A DNA stretch of 64,000 nt, from contig JBGAQH010000004.1 in assembly GCA_044220875.1 (NCBI GenBank), positions 434,001 to 498,000 on the forward strand, in the 5' to 3' direction. The notes below the pieces were generated by a model. That model was not told where the DNA came from. It searched no databases and was given only the letters and a program-made list of their open reading frames with translations. The translations under genes were made by a program, and so were the position numbers. How positions within the stretch are numbered: position 1 is the first letter of the stretch; every line of letters begins with the position of its first letter. Source of the stretch: JAEUIT01 sp044220875. GTDB taxonomy: Bacteria; Planctomycetota; Phycisphaerae; Phycisphaerales; SM1A02. Positions 24,831 through 35,100 of this stretch are shown in pieces.

Positions 24831-27800
24831 TCACGGCGTATGCACGAACGGAACCGGCCCGACCGCCGTGCCGTGGTGGCCACCGCCACTCTGGTCCTGA
24901 AGGGTCTGGTTTTCGAAGGTCCAGTGACCGATCAGACCGGGCTCCTGGTCGATCGTGAGAAGGATGTTGGTGATCTTCTCCTGCGGCAGCGCGTGATCCC
25001 AGATGCTCACCCGTTCAATAATGCCGTCGAAGCGGTGCTCGATGCCGCAACAGAGATTCTGGGCGCCAAAGAGAACATCGTTGGCGCCATACACGAACGA
25101 GCCGGGCGGGAAGAACACGTTGCTCTCGAGGACGCCATCGAGATAGAGCTTCATGGCGCCGTTGTCGAAGGTGTAGGTCGCTCGGACCACCGTGCCGATC
25201 TCGATCAGCCTCTGGGACACCATGCTGACATTGGAGATGCTGCCGGTCGTCGTGGCCGTGACCGCCACCTTCTTCGTCGACGGCGACCACCGAACGCCCC
25301 ACGACTCTCCGGGAATCGAGAAGGAGTTCTCGAACGGCTTCGAGACGATCGACGCCCCCTCGAAGAGGTTGTTGCTTCCGAAGCCTGGTCCCAACGGCTG
25401 GAAGATCACGTCGATCGTGAGGGCCGTGGGCTCCAATCCCGGCGAGTCCGGCACCCGGACGTAGTGGGCGATGGGCGTGTCATTTTGGACCCGAATCGCC
25501 CACGACTCGGTTGGCGTCAGATCGCAACTGTCCGGTACGCCGTCGACGTCGCTGTCGACGCTCCCGAAGAGCGCCGCGAAGCCCTGGGCATCCAGCCAAC
25601 TCACGACGCCATCGCCGTTGAAGTCGGCGCAAGCCTGGTCGACGCCGCAGCCGGCCGGATTCTGCAGCATGCATCGGAAGACGGCGGAATCGCTCTCGCA
25701 GTCGAGGACGCCGTCGTGGTTCAGGTCGCCGACGATCGGCAGGTCGCACTCGTCGCACGCTGCCCCGATGCCGTCGCCGTCGGCGTCCACCTGATCCGGG
25801 TTCGGAATCGAGGGACAGTTGTCGACGTCGTCCGGAATGCCATCGCCATCCGTGTCCGGCGCAGGGCCGCTCGGCATCAGAAGGATCTTCATGCGCACCC
25901 CCGCCATCTCGCCCTCTGGCGTCAGGCGGATGAGCTCGAAGCGGATCTGCTCGCCAGCGGAGACCGCGATGTTCTGAAGCGCACCGGCGCCGCCGTTCCC
26001 CAGCGCGAAGTCCATGGGGTTGGCTCGCGAATACGAGTCGTAGAAGGCGATCTCGCCACTGGTGAGAAGCTGATAGCCGCGGTACAGCCGCCAACCGTCG
26101 ACACGGGCGTTCTCGTCGGTGAGCATCCACGTCGCCCCCTCAATCGAGAGGACGCCGTTCACGGGCACGACAAAGACAATGCTCGCGTCCGCGTTGCCGA
26201 CGCCGTTGACCGGGTCGTAGGGACGCATCACGACATCGCCGGCCTGAAGGTCGAGCGATGGCGTCTGCAGACCGGGCGTGCTCCTGAAGAGGAAGGGAAC
26301 GCGATTGTTCCCGCACTCGGAGCGAGCCCATCCGGGCTGCGTGGTCGTCCAGCCGAACGCGTCGAAGGTGCATCCGTCGACCGCATCGACGTGAGGAAGG
26401 ACGTTCAGGCCCTCGCGATAGCTCCACGGGCCGCTCGGGTTGTTCTCATTCGAGAATGCGGTGACCAGATTGAACAGGAGTCCGTCGGGCTCGCATGCGT
26501 CGCCGATGCCGTTGCCGTTGACGTCCGCTTGGGTCTCGTTGATTCCCGTCGGGCAGTTGTCGGCGGCATCGATGAGGCCGTCGCCATCGCTGTCGGTCGA
26601 TCCGCACGACGCGAGAGCCTGCTCGACGCAGAAGCTGTCCCAGGCCGCATCGCAGCAGAAGGCGTCGATCGAGCAGACGATCTGACAGCAATCGCTCCGA
26701 CTGCAGCCTGCACCGCCGACCGTCGCGCAATCATGCGAGAGGTTCGGGCACTGCGGTGCATCGCACACATCGCCGACGCCATCCTCGTCCGTGTCCGCCT
26801 GATCGGGATTCGCCGTGAAGGGGCAATTGTCGGTGGCGGCCCCCACGCCATCCTCGTCCAGGTCATCGACGAGGGACGCACAGAGGTCTCGTGCGAATTG
26901 GACGCACACCACGTCCCAGCCCGCCGTGCAACAGGCCGGGTCGACGACGCACACCGTCGTGCAACAGAGGCCGCTCGCGCATCCCGAGGTCCCCGGAACG
27001 AGGCAGCCGTGCGTCGCGCCCGTGCAGCTCGCCGTGTCGCAGAGGTCGCCGCTGCCATCGCCGTTGCTGTCGGCCTGATTCGGATTCGGAACATGCGGGC
27101 AGTTGTCGAGGAAATCCGGGACGCCGTCGAGGTCCTGATCCGTGAACGAGCCGACCATGAGGAAGGTCAGGTTGACGCCGGCGAACTCACCGAACTCTTC
27201 GGTGCGGACAACGGTGAATTCAAAGGTCTCGCCCTTGAGGACGGAAAGGTTGACGAGGGCCTGCGGACCGCCCGTGCCAAGTTCGAAGGGCATCGGGAAC
27301 TCGCGCGACCATGGATCGGCCGAGTCGACGACCCCCGACGTCATGGCCAGCCCGTTTCGCGAAATGGCCCAGGTGTTTCCGCGGCCGAGTTCGTCGCGGG
27401 CGTTCCACACCGAGCCGACGATGGTCAGCGTGCAATTCTCCGGCACTTCCCATCGAACTCGCCCGGGGCCATTGCCGACGCCGCTGGCGTTGTCCTGGGA
27501 GTGCACCAGCACGTCACCCGCCTTCATGTCCAGCACCGGGACGGAGACGCCCGGCGCACAGCGCAGCCACCAGGGGCAGCGGTCCTCGCCGCACTCCGAC
27601 TTGGACCAGCCGGGCTGCGTTTGGCCCTGCCAACCAGGCCAGCAGCCGTCGATGTGAGCGGCGTGCGGCAGCGGGTTGTTGCCTTCCAGGTAGGTCCAGG
27701 GCGCGCGCGGATTCCGCGTCTCGCTCCATCCTTCGCCCAGATCGAACACGATGGCCCCCGGCACCTCGCAGACGTCGCCGATGCCGTCGCCGTCGGAGTC

Positions 27801-30800
27801 GACCTGATCGGGGTTCGCGCGGAGCGGGCAGTTGTCGAGGCTGTCCTGAATGCCGTCGCCGTCGGTGTCGCGAACGACGACGATCAGATGGTCCTCGACC
27901 TCGCCGTACCCCCATTGCGACGGGCCGCAGATCGGTCCTCCCGCAACCACGCGCATGCGCACCGAGCCCGTATCACCCACGGGAGCCACGGCCGCACCGG
28001 CTGCCGTGATGAGGTGCACCGAAAAAACGGGATCGTAGACGTCCTCGATGACCGTCAGGTTCGTCTGTTCGCCCGCCGCGAAGACGCCGTCGTTGTTCCA
28101 ATCGATCACCACAAATGGGACGGCGTCGATGTCCTTCACCACGATGTCGAAGGCCCTCCCTTCGAGGACCGTGAAGGGCGCACTGGTGAAGTCCTCATAC
28201 CCCACGGGAGGTCCCCAGGCATGACCGGACGAGTGGACGTCGTCGTTGATCCCCACCTCTCCGATCGATATCCATGGGTCGGAGTATTCCCATCGCCTCG
28301 CCGTGCCGCAGTAGTGAATGACCTCGCACGCATCGCCGATGCCATCGCCATCCGAGTCGGCCTGGTTCGCGTTGCGCTTGGTTGGGCAATTGTCGATCCC
28401 GTTCATGACCCCGTCACCGTCGGCATCGCCGTTGGACGAGAGCGAGTCGGTGACGATCAGGCCGAAGTCGAAAATCTGCCCGGGCCCCGCGTCGAGCGTG
28501 CATGGCCCCACTCCCCCTACGGCGAGCCGAAGACGGGTCAGACCCAAGAGCGCTCCGGGTGGCGCGGTGATGACACCTGAGTGCCGCCCCCATGTCAAAT
28601 CACCGCCAAAGGGCGGCGGTCCATCGGTCCATGCTCCGTCCAGTTCCATCGGCATGCTCTCGGCGGCCTCAAATTCGCCGTCGTGATTCCAATCGACCCA
28701 TGCCTTGAGCACGACAGTGTTGTTGGAATTCTGGGATTCAACAATCAGTTCAAGTCCAGGGGATCCAGCGAGGAGCTGGGCGACGGGAGTATCGAAGTAC
28801 TTCCAGCCATCAGAGGGGTAGTAGAAGGTCTGATCGATCGCCCCTATCTTCACTCTGGTGAAGAGGTGCCACAGCCCCCACGGCCAGTAGACCTCCTCGG
28901 GAATGCAGTAGGGTGGAGGCGGATCGCAATCATCACCGACGCCGTCGCCATCCGGATCGAGTTGATACGGATTGAAGGCCGTCATGCAGTTGTCCACGCC
29001 GTTTGGGATGCCATCGCCATCCCAGTCCCCTTCAGGCGAAAGCGATGGACTCAGCAGAATCGTGTAGTCCTCGGTCTCTCCCTCGTTGAAACCACAGGGC
29101 GAATTCGTGCTCGACAGACCCGCGCGGATACGGAGCCGCGTCACGCCCACCCCCGCGCCCGCGGGGATTGCCAACGGCGCCGAGAAGTGCATGACCTTGT
29201 TGCAGTCAGGGCAAGGGTCGTCGACAGCGGTTTGCTGGACGTCGAGCGTCTCGTCCGCGTCATCAAAGTCGCCATCACGATTCCAGTCGATCCATGCTCC
29301 GAGCGAGGTCGGCCAGAGGACTTCGTTGGCGCTCAATGGAACGAGGACCGTGAAGGAAAGCTCGAGGATTCCCACCTCAGGCGCGAGCTCCTCCCAATGC
29401 TGCTCGTAGAACGTGTAGGTCGTGATCGGCGTTCCCGAGATTTCCCACGGATCGTTGGCACCGATGCGCACTGCATCGATCTCTGGCCGGTGGTGCCACC
29501 AAGACCAATCGGTCATGCCGACGTCGCAGTAGCTCAGCTCGCATGCGTCGGCGACGCCGTTCTGGTCGACATCCGCCTGACCCGGATTGAAGGACAGCGG
29601 ACAGTTGTCGCTCGCGTCCGGGACCCCGTCGTTGTCATCATCGGGATCGCATGCGTCACCGAGCCAGTCGTGGTCATTGTCGGCCTGGTCCGGGTTGAAC
29701 GTCTCCGGACAGTTGTCCGCCAGTCCGCAGACCTCGTCTCCGTCCCAATCCACACCGCCGCAGTCGCATGCATCGCCTTGTCCATCCCCATCGCCGTCCT
29801 GCTGCGAGGGGTTCCGCGTGACGCGGCAGTTGTCGCACAGGTCTCCGCGGCCGTCGCCGTCGAAGTCGGCCTGATCGGAATTGGCGGTAAGCCAGCAGTT
29901 GTCGCACTGGTCCGGCACCCCATCGCCGTCGGCGTCGGCTTGCGATGCGGGATCTGGCTCGCTGCAGTCGCACGCGGCGCCAATGCCGTCGTGGTCGCCG
30001 TCAAGCTGCGATGGATTGAAGACCAACTCGCAGTTGTCGCACACGTTGCCGACGCCATCGCCATCGCAGTCGAGCTGGTCGGGGTTGGGCGTGGTCGGAC
30101 AGTTGTCGATTCCGTTGGCGACACCGTCGCCGTCGTCATCGGCATTGGGGTCGATCGGTCCCGTCGCCTCACATGCGTCGCCGATGCCGTTGCCGTTCAG
30201 GTCGGCATCGGAGAGTCCGCAGCCGCACTGACCCGGAGCGATCTTGTTCGGATCGAGCGGACAGCCATCCGCCACGTCGCACGTGCCGTCGCCATCGGTG
30301 TCTTCGCCGGTGCAGGTCACGCCCCACGCGCCCAGAAGCATCGCCAGATCGGCACCATCGACCACGCCGTCGCCGGTGAGATCCGTTCCGGGCGGAACCG
30401 CTCCACCGCTGGCGCCCCACGCGCCGAGAACCGTGGCGAGATCGGCGCCGTTCACGGTGCCGTCCCCAGTGAGATCCTCCGCCGGCGGCGCTTGGCCGGG
30501 CACGTTGAGACGCCACGAGAGCACCTGGTGGCGACCGCTTCCTGTCGAACTCGATCTCGCCCCGATCGCGAGGAAGGCCGTTCCGCCGTGTACGGTCGGG
30601 CCGAGAAACGGGAATGTTGTCCAGCCCTCCTCCGGTCGCACCGCCGAGGGGGCGAGCCGAATCGAGACGGCGCTCCACGGCCCGTCCAACGCTTCGATCC
30701 ACAGGTGCCACTCTGCACCGTTGTCGAAGTTGGGTGCGACCACTTCGAACATCGGGTCGTAGTAGAGGAGATTGTCGAGCTTCTCCGACACAACGTAGTT

Positions 30801-31253
30801 GCTCTCCCAGACCTTGTTCTGCCAGGTGTGGGTGCCCAGGATCAGCTTCCACGGTGCGTCGGCCAGTGCAGCACCGCGAAACGGGTCGCTGTCGCCGGAC
30901 GGAACGCCCAGCGTCGGAGACTCACCGAATGAAACGACCAGGCCGTACCCGCCCGGATCGAGCGACTTCACCGGACCCGGATCGTCGATGCGGAAGACGA
31001 CCTCCATCGAGAACGCGCCCACCGGCACCCGGACGCCGCTGACGATTGCGCCGTACTCGTCGAGCGACTGCGACCAGGGTGACGGGGTGAGCACCACCGC
31101 CGCCGCCTGCGGGTCGTGCACTGCCGCCCCCAGCAATTGGGCACATCCCAAGCCAGACGAGAAGTCGGGATAGTCGAAGCTCTGTCCGTGGGCCGCCGCA
31201 GAGACGAAGAGGCTCATCAGGGCACGTTGGCTTCCACGGAGCATCGATGGCAT
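24831..31253 (-). CDS. Giant surface protein: LamG, dockerin-like, TSP3, GEVED, Cys-rich modules
   Basis: 2140 residues from ATG 31253, which has AAGGA five bases upstream. Approximate layout: signal 1-24; a LamG-like part (S-M-E-V-V-F-R-I-D) to 250; two dockerin-like repeats at 258-312; a thrombospondin type-3 array (D-x-D-G-D-G-x-x-D...C-D-N-C) at 318-570; three GEVED-type beta domains (W-I-D-W-N-R-D-G, W-V-D-W-N-H-D-G, V-I-D-W-N-N-D-G) between 574 and 1165, separated by TSP3 units; a module of about 200 residues (P-W-T-Y-L-E-G-N-N) at 1168-1365, repeated at 1594-1795 (P-W-S-Y-R-E-G-L-N); two Cys-rich modules at about 1408-1456 and 1498-1552; and a C-terminal LamG domain from about 1920. 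All parts are typical of calcium-dependent cell-surface or matrix binding; there is no catalytic site. Its 3' end is duplicated at 18230-18410. Confidence 0.9.
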   Translation of the reverse strand: MPSMLRGSQRALMSLFVSAAAHGQSFDYPDFSSGLGCAQLLGAAVHDPQAAAVVLTPSPWSQSLDEYGAIVSGVRVPVGAFSMEVVFRIDDPGPVKSLDPGGYGLVVSFGESPTLGVPSGDSDPFRGAALADAPWKLILGTHTWQNKVWESNYVVSEKLDNLLYYDPMFEVVAPNFDNGAEWHLWIEALDGPWSAVSIRLAPSAVRPEEGWTTFPFLGPTVHGGTAFLAIGARSSSTGSGRHQVLSWRLNVPGQAPPAEDLTGDGTVNGADLATVLGAWGASGGAVPPGTDLTGDGVVDGADLAMLLGAWGVTCTGEDTDGDGTCDVADGCPLDPNKIAPGQCGCGLSDADLNGNGIGDACEATGPIDPNADDDGDGVANGIDNCPTTPNPDQLDCDGDGVGNVCDNCELVFNPSQLDGDHDGIGAACDCSEPDPASQADADGDGVPDQCDNCWLTANSDQADFDGDGRGDLCDNCRVTRNPSQQDGDGDGQGDACDCGGVDWDGDEVCGLADNCPETFNPDQADNDHDWLGDACDPDDDNDGVPDASDNCPLSFNPGQADVDQNGVADACELSYCDVGMTDWSWWHHRPEIDAVRIGANDPWEISGTPITTYTFYEQHWEELAPEVGILELSFTVLVPLSANEVLWPTSLGAWIDWNRDGDFDDADETLDVQQTAVDDPCPDCNKVMHFSAPLAIPAGAGVGVTRLRIRAGLSSTNSPCGFNEGETEDYTILLSPSLSPEGDWDGDGIPNGVDNCMTAFNPYQLDPDGDGVGDDCDPPPPYCIPEEVYWPWGLWHLFTRVKIGAIDQTFYYPSDGWKYFDTPVAQLLAGSPGLELIVESQNSNNTVVLKAWVDWNHDGEFEAAESMPMELDGAWTDGPPPFGGDLTWGRHSGVITAPPGALLGLTRLRLAVGGVGPCTLDAGPGQIFDFGLIVTDSLSSNGDADGDGVMNGIDNCPTKRNANQADSDGDGIGDACEVIHYCGTARRWEYSDPWISIGEVGINDDVHSSGHAWGPPVGYEDFTSAPFTVLEGRAFDIVVKDIDAVPFVVIDWNNDGVFAAGEQTNLTVIEDVYDPVFSVHLITAAGAAVAPVGDTGSVRMRVVAGGPICGPSQWGYGEVEDHLIVVVRDTDGDGIQDSLDNCPLRANPDQVDSDGDGIGDVCEVPGAIVFDLGEGWSETRNPRAPWTYLEGNNPLPHAAHIDGCWPGWQGQTQPGWSKSECGEDRCPWWLRCAPGVSVPVLDMKAGDVLVHSQDNASGVGNGPGRVRWEVPENCTLTIVGSVWNARDELGRGNTWAISRNGLAMTSGVVDSADPWSREFPMPFELGTGGPQALVNLSVLKGETFEFTVVRTEEFGEFAGVNLTFLMVGSFTDQDLDGVPDFLDNCPHVPNPNQADSNGDGSGDLCDTASCTGATHGCLVPGTSGCASGLCCTTVCVVDPACCTAGWDVVCVQFARDLCASLVDDLDEDGVGAATDNCPFTANPDQADTDEDGVGDVCDAPQCPNLSHDCATVGGAGCSRSDCCQIVCSIDAFCCDAAWDSFCVEQALASCGSTDSDGDGLIDAADNCPTGINETQADVNGNGIGDACEPDGLLFNLVTAFSNENNPSGPWSYREGLNVLPHVDAVDGCTFDAFGWTTTQPGWARSECGNNRVPFLFRSTPGLQTPSLDLQAGDVVMRPYDPVNGVGNADASIVFVVPVNGVLSIEGATWMLTDENARVDGWRLYRGYQLLTSGEIAFYDSYSRANPMDFALGNGGAGALQNIAVSAGEQIRFELIRLTPEGEMAGVRMKILLMPSGPAPDTDGDGIPDDVDNCPSIPNPDQVDADGDGIGAACDECDLPIVGDLNHDGVLDCESDSAVFRCMLQNPAGCGVDQACADFNGDGVVSWLDAQGFAALFGSVDSDVDGVPDSCDLTPTESWAIRVQNDTPIAHYVRVPDSPGLEPTALTIDVIFQPLGPGFGSNNLFEGASIVSKPFENSFSIPGESWGVRWSPSTKKVAVTATTTGSISNVSMVSQRLIEIGTVVRATYTFDNGAMKLYLDGVLESNVFFPPGSFVYGANDVLFGAQNLCCGIEHRFDGIIERVSIWDHALPQEKITNILLTIDQEPGLIGHWTFENQTLQDQSGGGHHGTAVGPVPFVHTP

Positions 31254-31318
31254 GGCGGTCCTTCTCATGAGGGGCAGTCGGGGCGGCGCACAGCGCGCAC
31301 CGCCCTTCCGCATTCAGA

Positions 31319-31346
31319 AGCGCAGGACGCCACACCTCACTGCAAC
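31319..31346 (-). promoter_or_regulatory. Shared upstream motif, site 2 (TSP3/GEVED gene)
   Basis: GTTGCAG, 14 bases, CTGCGCT on the minus strand, 65 bp before ATG 31253. The flanks differ from the other sites, apart from TGA directly after GTTGCAG and a C before CTGCGCT, which also occur at 40421 and 48848. Confidence 0.55.
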
Positions 31347-31398
31347 GGTTGACCGTGATTTGGCGATGGTCCCGGCCGCGCACCTCATCCCGAGAAGC

Positions 31399-32154
31399 TC
31401 AGCCCGTCCACTCCCCGAGCAGCATCGAGAGGTCCATCGCGTCGACCTGACCATCGCCATTGAAGTCCGGGCAGCCCGTCGCACATGGTCCCCACTGGCC
31501 GAGGAGGATCGCCAAATCGGCGGCGTCCACTGCCCCATCGTTGTTGAGGTCTGGCGTCGGCAAGGCCGTGACCGTCGTACCGAACCAGACAAGGGGCTCC
31601 GCGAAGCCCTGCGAGTCGCTCAAGGCGGTCGCAGGACCGAACACGATGTCGAAGACTCCCAGCGCGTCGGCCGAGACCTCGACCACCACCTCGGCCAGAA
31701 CGTCATTCACGCCGGGCGTGAGCGTGACGTAGTCCGGGGCGCTGAGACTGAAGACGTCGATGTTGGCGTTGATGAACACGCCGTTCGGCCCGTCGGGCAG
31801 GATCACCGTGAAGAAGGGGTCGAGCGGCGCCGGAAACGCCGCGATGAGGTTCTGCGGCAGGTAGAGGTTGGTGCGCTCAGGATCGGTGCGGCCCTCGAGG
31901 TCGAAGGAGACGGTCCCGGTCGCGCCGTCGCGCGGGATCGCCTTGATCGCCAGCGAGTAGCCGAAGAGGCCGACTGGCCCTTCCAGAAAGCTCAGCTTCA
32001 CCAACGCCGACTCCGAGGTCCCCTGCGGGATGACCATCGCGTGATCGACGTGGATCATCGCGAGGGACTGGTCGGCGCGGGCAGCGCCGGCCAGCCCCTG
32101 CGTGATCGCGAAGGCGAGCGTGAACGGCCAAGGCAGTACGACATTCCGATTCAT
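31399..32154 (-). CDS. Secreted cohesin-like and dockerin-like protein
   Basis: 251 residues from ATG 32154, which overlaps the stop of the 2736-residue giant as ATGA. A signal peptide ends near A-A-R-A-D. The middle (about 30-185) is a beta sandwich with cohesin-like features (F-L-E-G-P-V-G-L-F-G-Y-S-L-A-I, ...L-A-E-V-V-V-E-V-S). The tail has two dockerin-like loops (D-L-N-N-D-G-A-V-D-A-A-D-L-A and D-F-N-G-D-G-Q-V-D-A-M-D-L-S). Coupling to the giant gene suggests the two proteins are made together and may bind each other, but the sequence does not show this. A degenerate ORF takes the same place behind the second giant. Confidence 0.82.
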   Translation of the reverse strand: MNRNVVLPWPFTLAFAITQGLAGAARADQSLAMIHVDHAMVIPQGTSESALVKLSFLEGPVGLFGYSLAIKAIPRDGATGTVSFDLEGRTDPERTNLYLPQNLIAAFPAPLDPFFTVILPDGPNGVFINANIDVFSLSAPDYVTLTPGVNDVLAEVVVEVSADALGVFDIVFGPATALSDSQGFAEPLVWFGTTVTALPTPDLNNDGAVDAADLAILLGQWGPCATGCPDFNGDGQVDAMDLSMLLGEWTG

Positions 32155-35100
32155 CGCGTCACCTCCACATCGCCGCCGGAGAGCAGCGTGCATTCCGAAC
32201 CGCCGTCGCGGAACGTGAGTTCGAGATCAAGCACGCCGTCGCCGTTGAGGTCGGCGATCGTGACCGATGCCGCCGCCGCATCGGCCGAGCACAGGATGGG
32301 CGTTCCGAACGGACCATCCCCCTTCGATCCGTCACGGAGCCAGATTGCAACCACGGAGTGGGCCGCGGTTCCGATCGTGCGCACCAGGTCGAGATCGCCG
32401 TCGCCATCGACGTCGAGAAGCTGATGCGTTGCCCGGCCGGTGGTGAACGGCAGCGCGTCCACCGCCGAACAGGCATGCGTCCGGCCGGCGAACACCGCAT
32501 CGAGTTCCGCGATCGATGCGATGATCGTGCCGGCGGGTTCCTGCACGTAGCCGCCAAGAAGACGCAATCCGCTGCCCTCGCCGGCGATCGCTCCGCCGTT
32601 CTGGACGAACGCATCGACGGCCCCGTCGCCGACGAGGGAGCCCATCTCGCAGACGAGGAGCTTCGGAGCCCGCACGAACGCACCAGCACGCAGCACGAGC
32701 CGTGCGTCGAGGTCGCAGCCGATGGTGATCTCATACGGATGGAGCCATGCCCCGCCGTCGATCTCGATCGTGCCGCCCAGCCACTCGAACGTCGCCCCCG
32801 GCTCCACGGTGAGGTTGGTGACGATGAGATGCGAGTCGCGACTCGTCAGTCGAATCGTTGAGCCGGCTTCGGCCACGACCGAGCCATAGCGGCGGGTTTC
32901 GTCGCCGACGAGGAGGGAGTCGCCGGCCTTGAGGCGGAGGTCGGCCGTGGACGCCGTCGGAGCATTACCCCGGCGCTCGGGGCGGCGCGTGACGACCGGC
33001 ACCACCGCGCGCTGGGGCGGCGCGTCCCGCGTTGCGTCGCAGCCCAGCATGGCGAAGTAGCTGTCGCCATGCTCCGACTGGAAGAACCCGCCGCCGAGGA
33101 TGAGGCGAGGCTCCGATTCTCCTGGCACCACAAACGTGCTGAGCGCCAGTGGCGGACCCGACCCAATCGGCAGCGTGGCGACCGGCGTCCAAGACACGCC
33201 ATTCCACCGAGCCAACGAATGTGGGTTTTCTCCCTTCCCAAACCAGAACTCGCCACCCACGAGAAGCTGCGGACCCAATGCCGGGAAGCCCATCGATGGC
33301 AGAAGCGTCTGAACACCACCGAACGGCAACTGGCCTGCTGGCGTCAACCAGGTGACACCATCCCACTCATGAAGACCCAAGGGCGTACCCGCCATGATGC
33401 GGGCACCGAAGCCGGTCCCCGCATCGAAGATCGCCAGCGACGTCGCGAAGATGCCAAGCCCGCCGCCGACATCGGACCAGGTCGAACCATCCCACCGGGC
33501 GATGCCGGTCGTGTGCACAGGCCCGGCGCTGTACATCGTGCCCGCAACATAGAGCGATTCACCCCAACCGCTGCCATCGTCAAACACGACCATCGAGCGA
33601 ACATTCGGCGAGTTGGTGCACGACAGAGGGTCGCCTTCCTTGAAGCAGGCCGCGATGCCCCCGTCAACACCGTGCCATGTGCGACCATCCCAACGGGCGA
33701 TGCTGACGGAGATGTCGTTGCCGTCGAAGAGGACGAACGTTCCACCGGCATAGAGCGAGAGGCCGTCTTTGCCACCGTTGTGGAGTCCGTCCTTGTAGGC
33801 CGCAAGTGCGTTGACCGAGTTGTAGGGCCCAAGCCCGCTGCCGAGCGGGGACCATGCCGAGCCGTCCCAACTCGCAATGTTCGCCGCAGCGACACCGCCG
33901 GCCGTGGTGAAACTTCCACCGGCAACGATGCGCGGTCCGCCGCCGAGTCCATCGTCATAGAGCGCGAGCGAACTGACCCGGCCATCCATGCCGCCGCCGG
34001 GTGAGTCCCAGCTTCGTCCATTCCAGCGAGCAAGAAAGCCCAGCGGCAGATCGTCCAAGCCTCGAATGTCGCCGCCGATCCACAACGCCGGTCCACCGAG
34101 CCGAGGATCGTCCACCACGAGCATCGTGTCGACCGTTCCGCTGAAGCCTCGACCCAACGGACGCCAGGTGGCGCCGTCGGAGATCGCAATGCCATTGGCT
34201 TGGAACTTCCCGGCGAGCGGATAGCAACCCCCGGCAACCAGTCGCGTGCCTTCACCGGGAACATCGAGCGCGGCAAGCGCTCGCACACCACACAGATATC
34301 CCGGGCGCCACAGGCGATCCCCCGGCTCGGACCAGCTCGTTCCATTCCACCGCGCGACGCTGGCCGCTGCCACGCCTCCAGCCGACTCGAAATCACCGCC
34401 CACATGCAGTTGCGTGCCCGACGGACCGCCGTCGTTGAACGCGGTGATCGCATAGACCGGAGCGTCGGTTCCGCCGCCGACCGAATTCCACGACGCCCCG
34501 TCCCATCGGGCGAGGTAGTTGAGTTGCGGACCCGAGACGGGGTGGATGAACTCGCCGCCGGCGAAGAGCGACGGCCGGCTCCCTCCCACGGCAACGACAG
34601 CAAGCGCCGCCACGGATCCGTTGAGTCCGGGGAGCACATGCCACGTGCGACCATCCCATTTGGCGATGTTGGTCGACTGACCGCCGCCTGCGTAGAGGAA
34701 CGACCCACCGACGAAGAGCGACGAACCCGTGCCGTCGTCGAAACTCGCCAGGCTGCGCACCCAGCCGGGCCCGCCATGGATGTTGGCCCAGATCCCGACT
34801 GTGAGCGGCGACCACGTGGTCCCGTCCCAACTCGCGATGGACAAGGCCGATGCCCCGCCGGCTTCGGAGAAGACGCCGCCGGCAACGAGCTTCGGGCCTG
34901 CGCCGTCATCGAAAACCGCAAGCGCATCGACGTGCGATCCGGCGATGCCTTCACCGAGCGGCGTCCAGATCCCGCCAGACCAGCGAGCGACGAGCGCCAA
35001 CGAGGTCTCACCGGCGGCGTCCGCCATGAAGTAGCCGCCTGCGTAGAGTGCCGGTCCCGTACCGTCGTCGTACACGGTCAGGCATTGGACCGTGCCGTTG

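Noticed and set aside
24654..28580. Plus-strand frame of 1308 codons opposite the TSP3/GEVED gene
   Set aside because: It is the antisense shadow of a high-GC gene; the minus strand has TSP3, GEVED and LamG domains while this frame shows only Arg/Val/Asp-biased sequence with no domain or signal.
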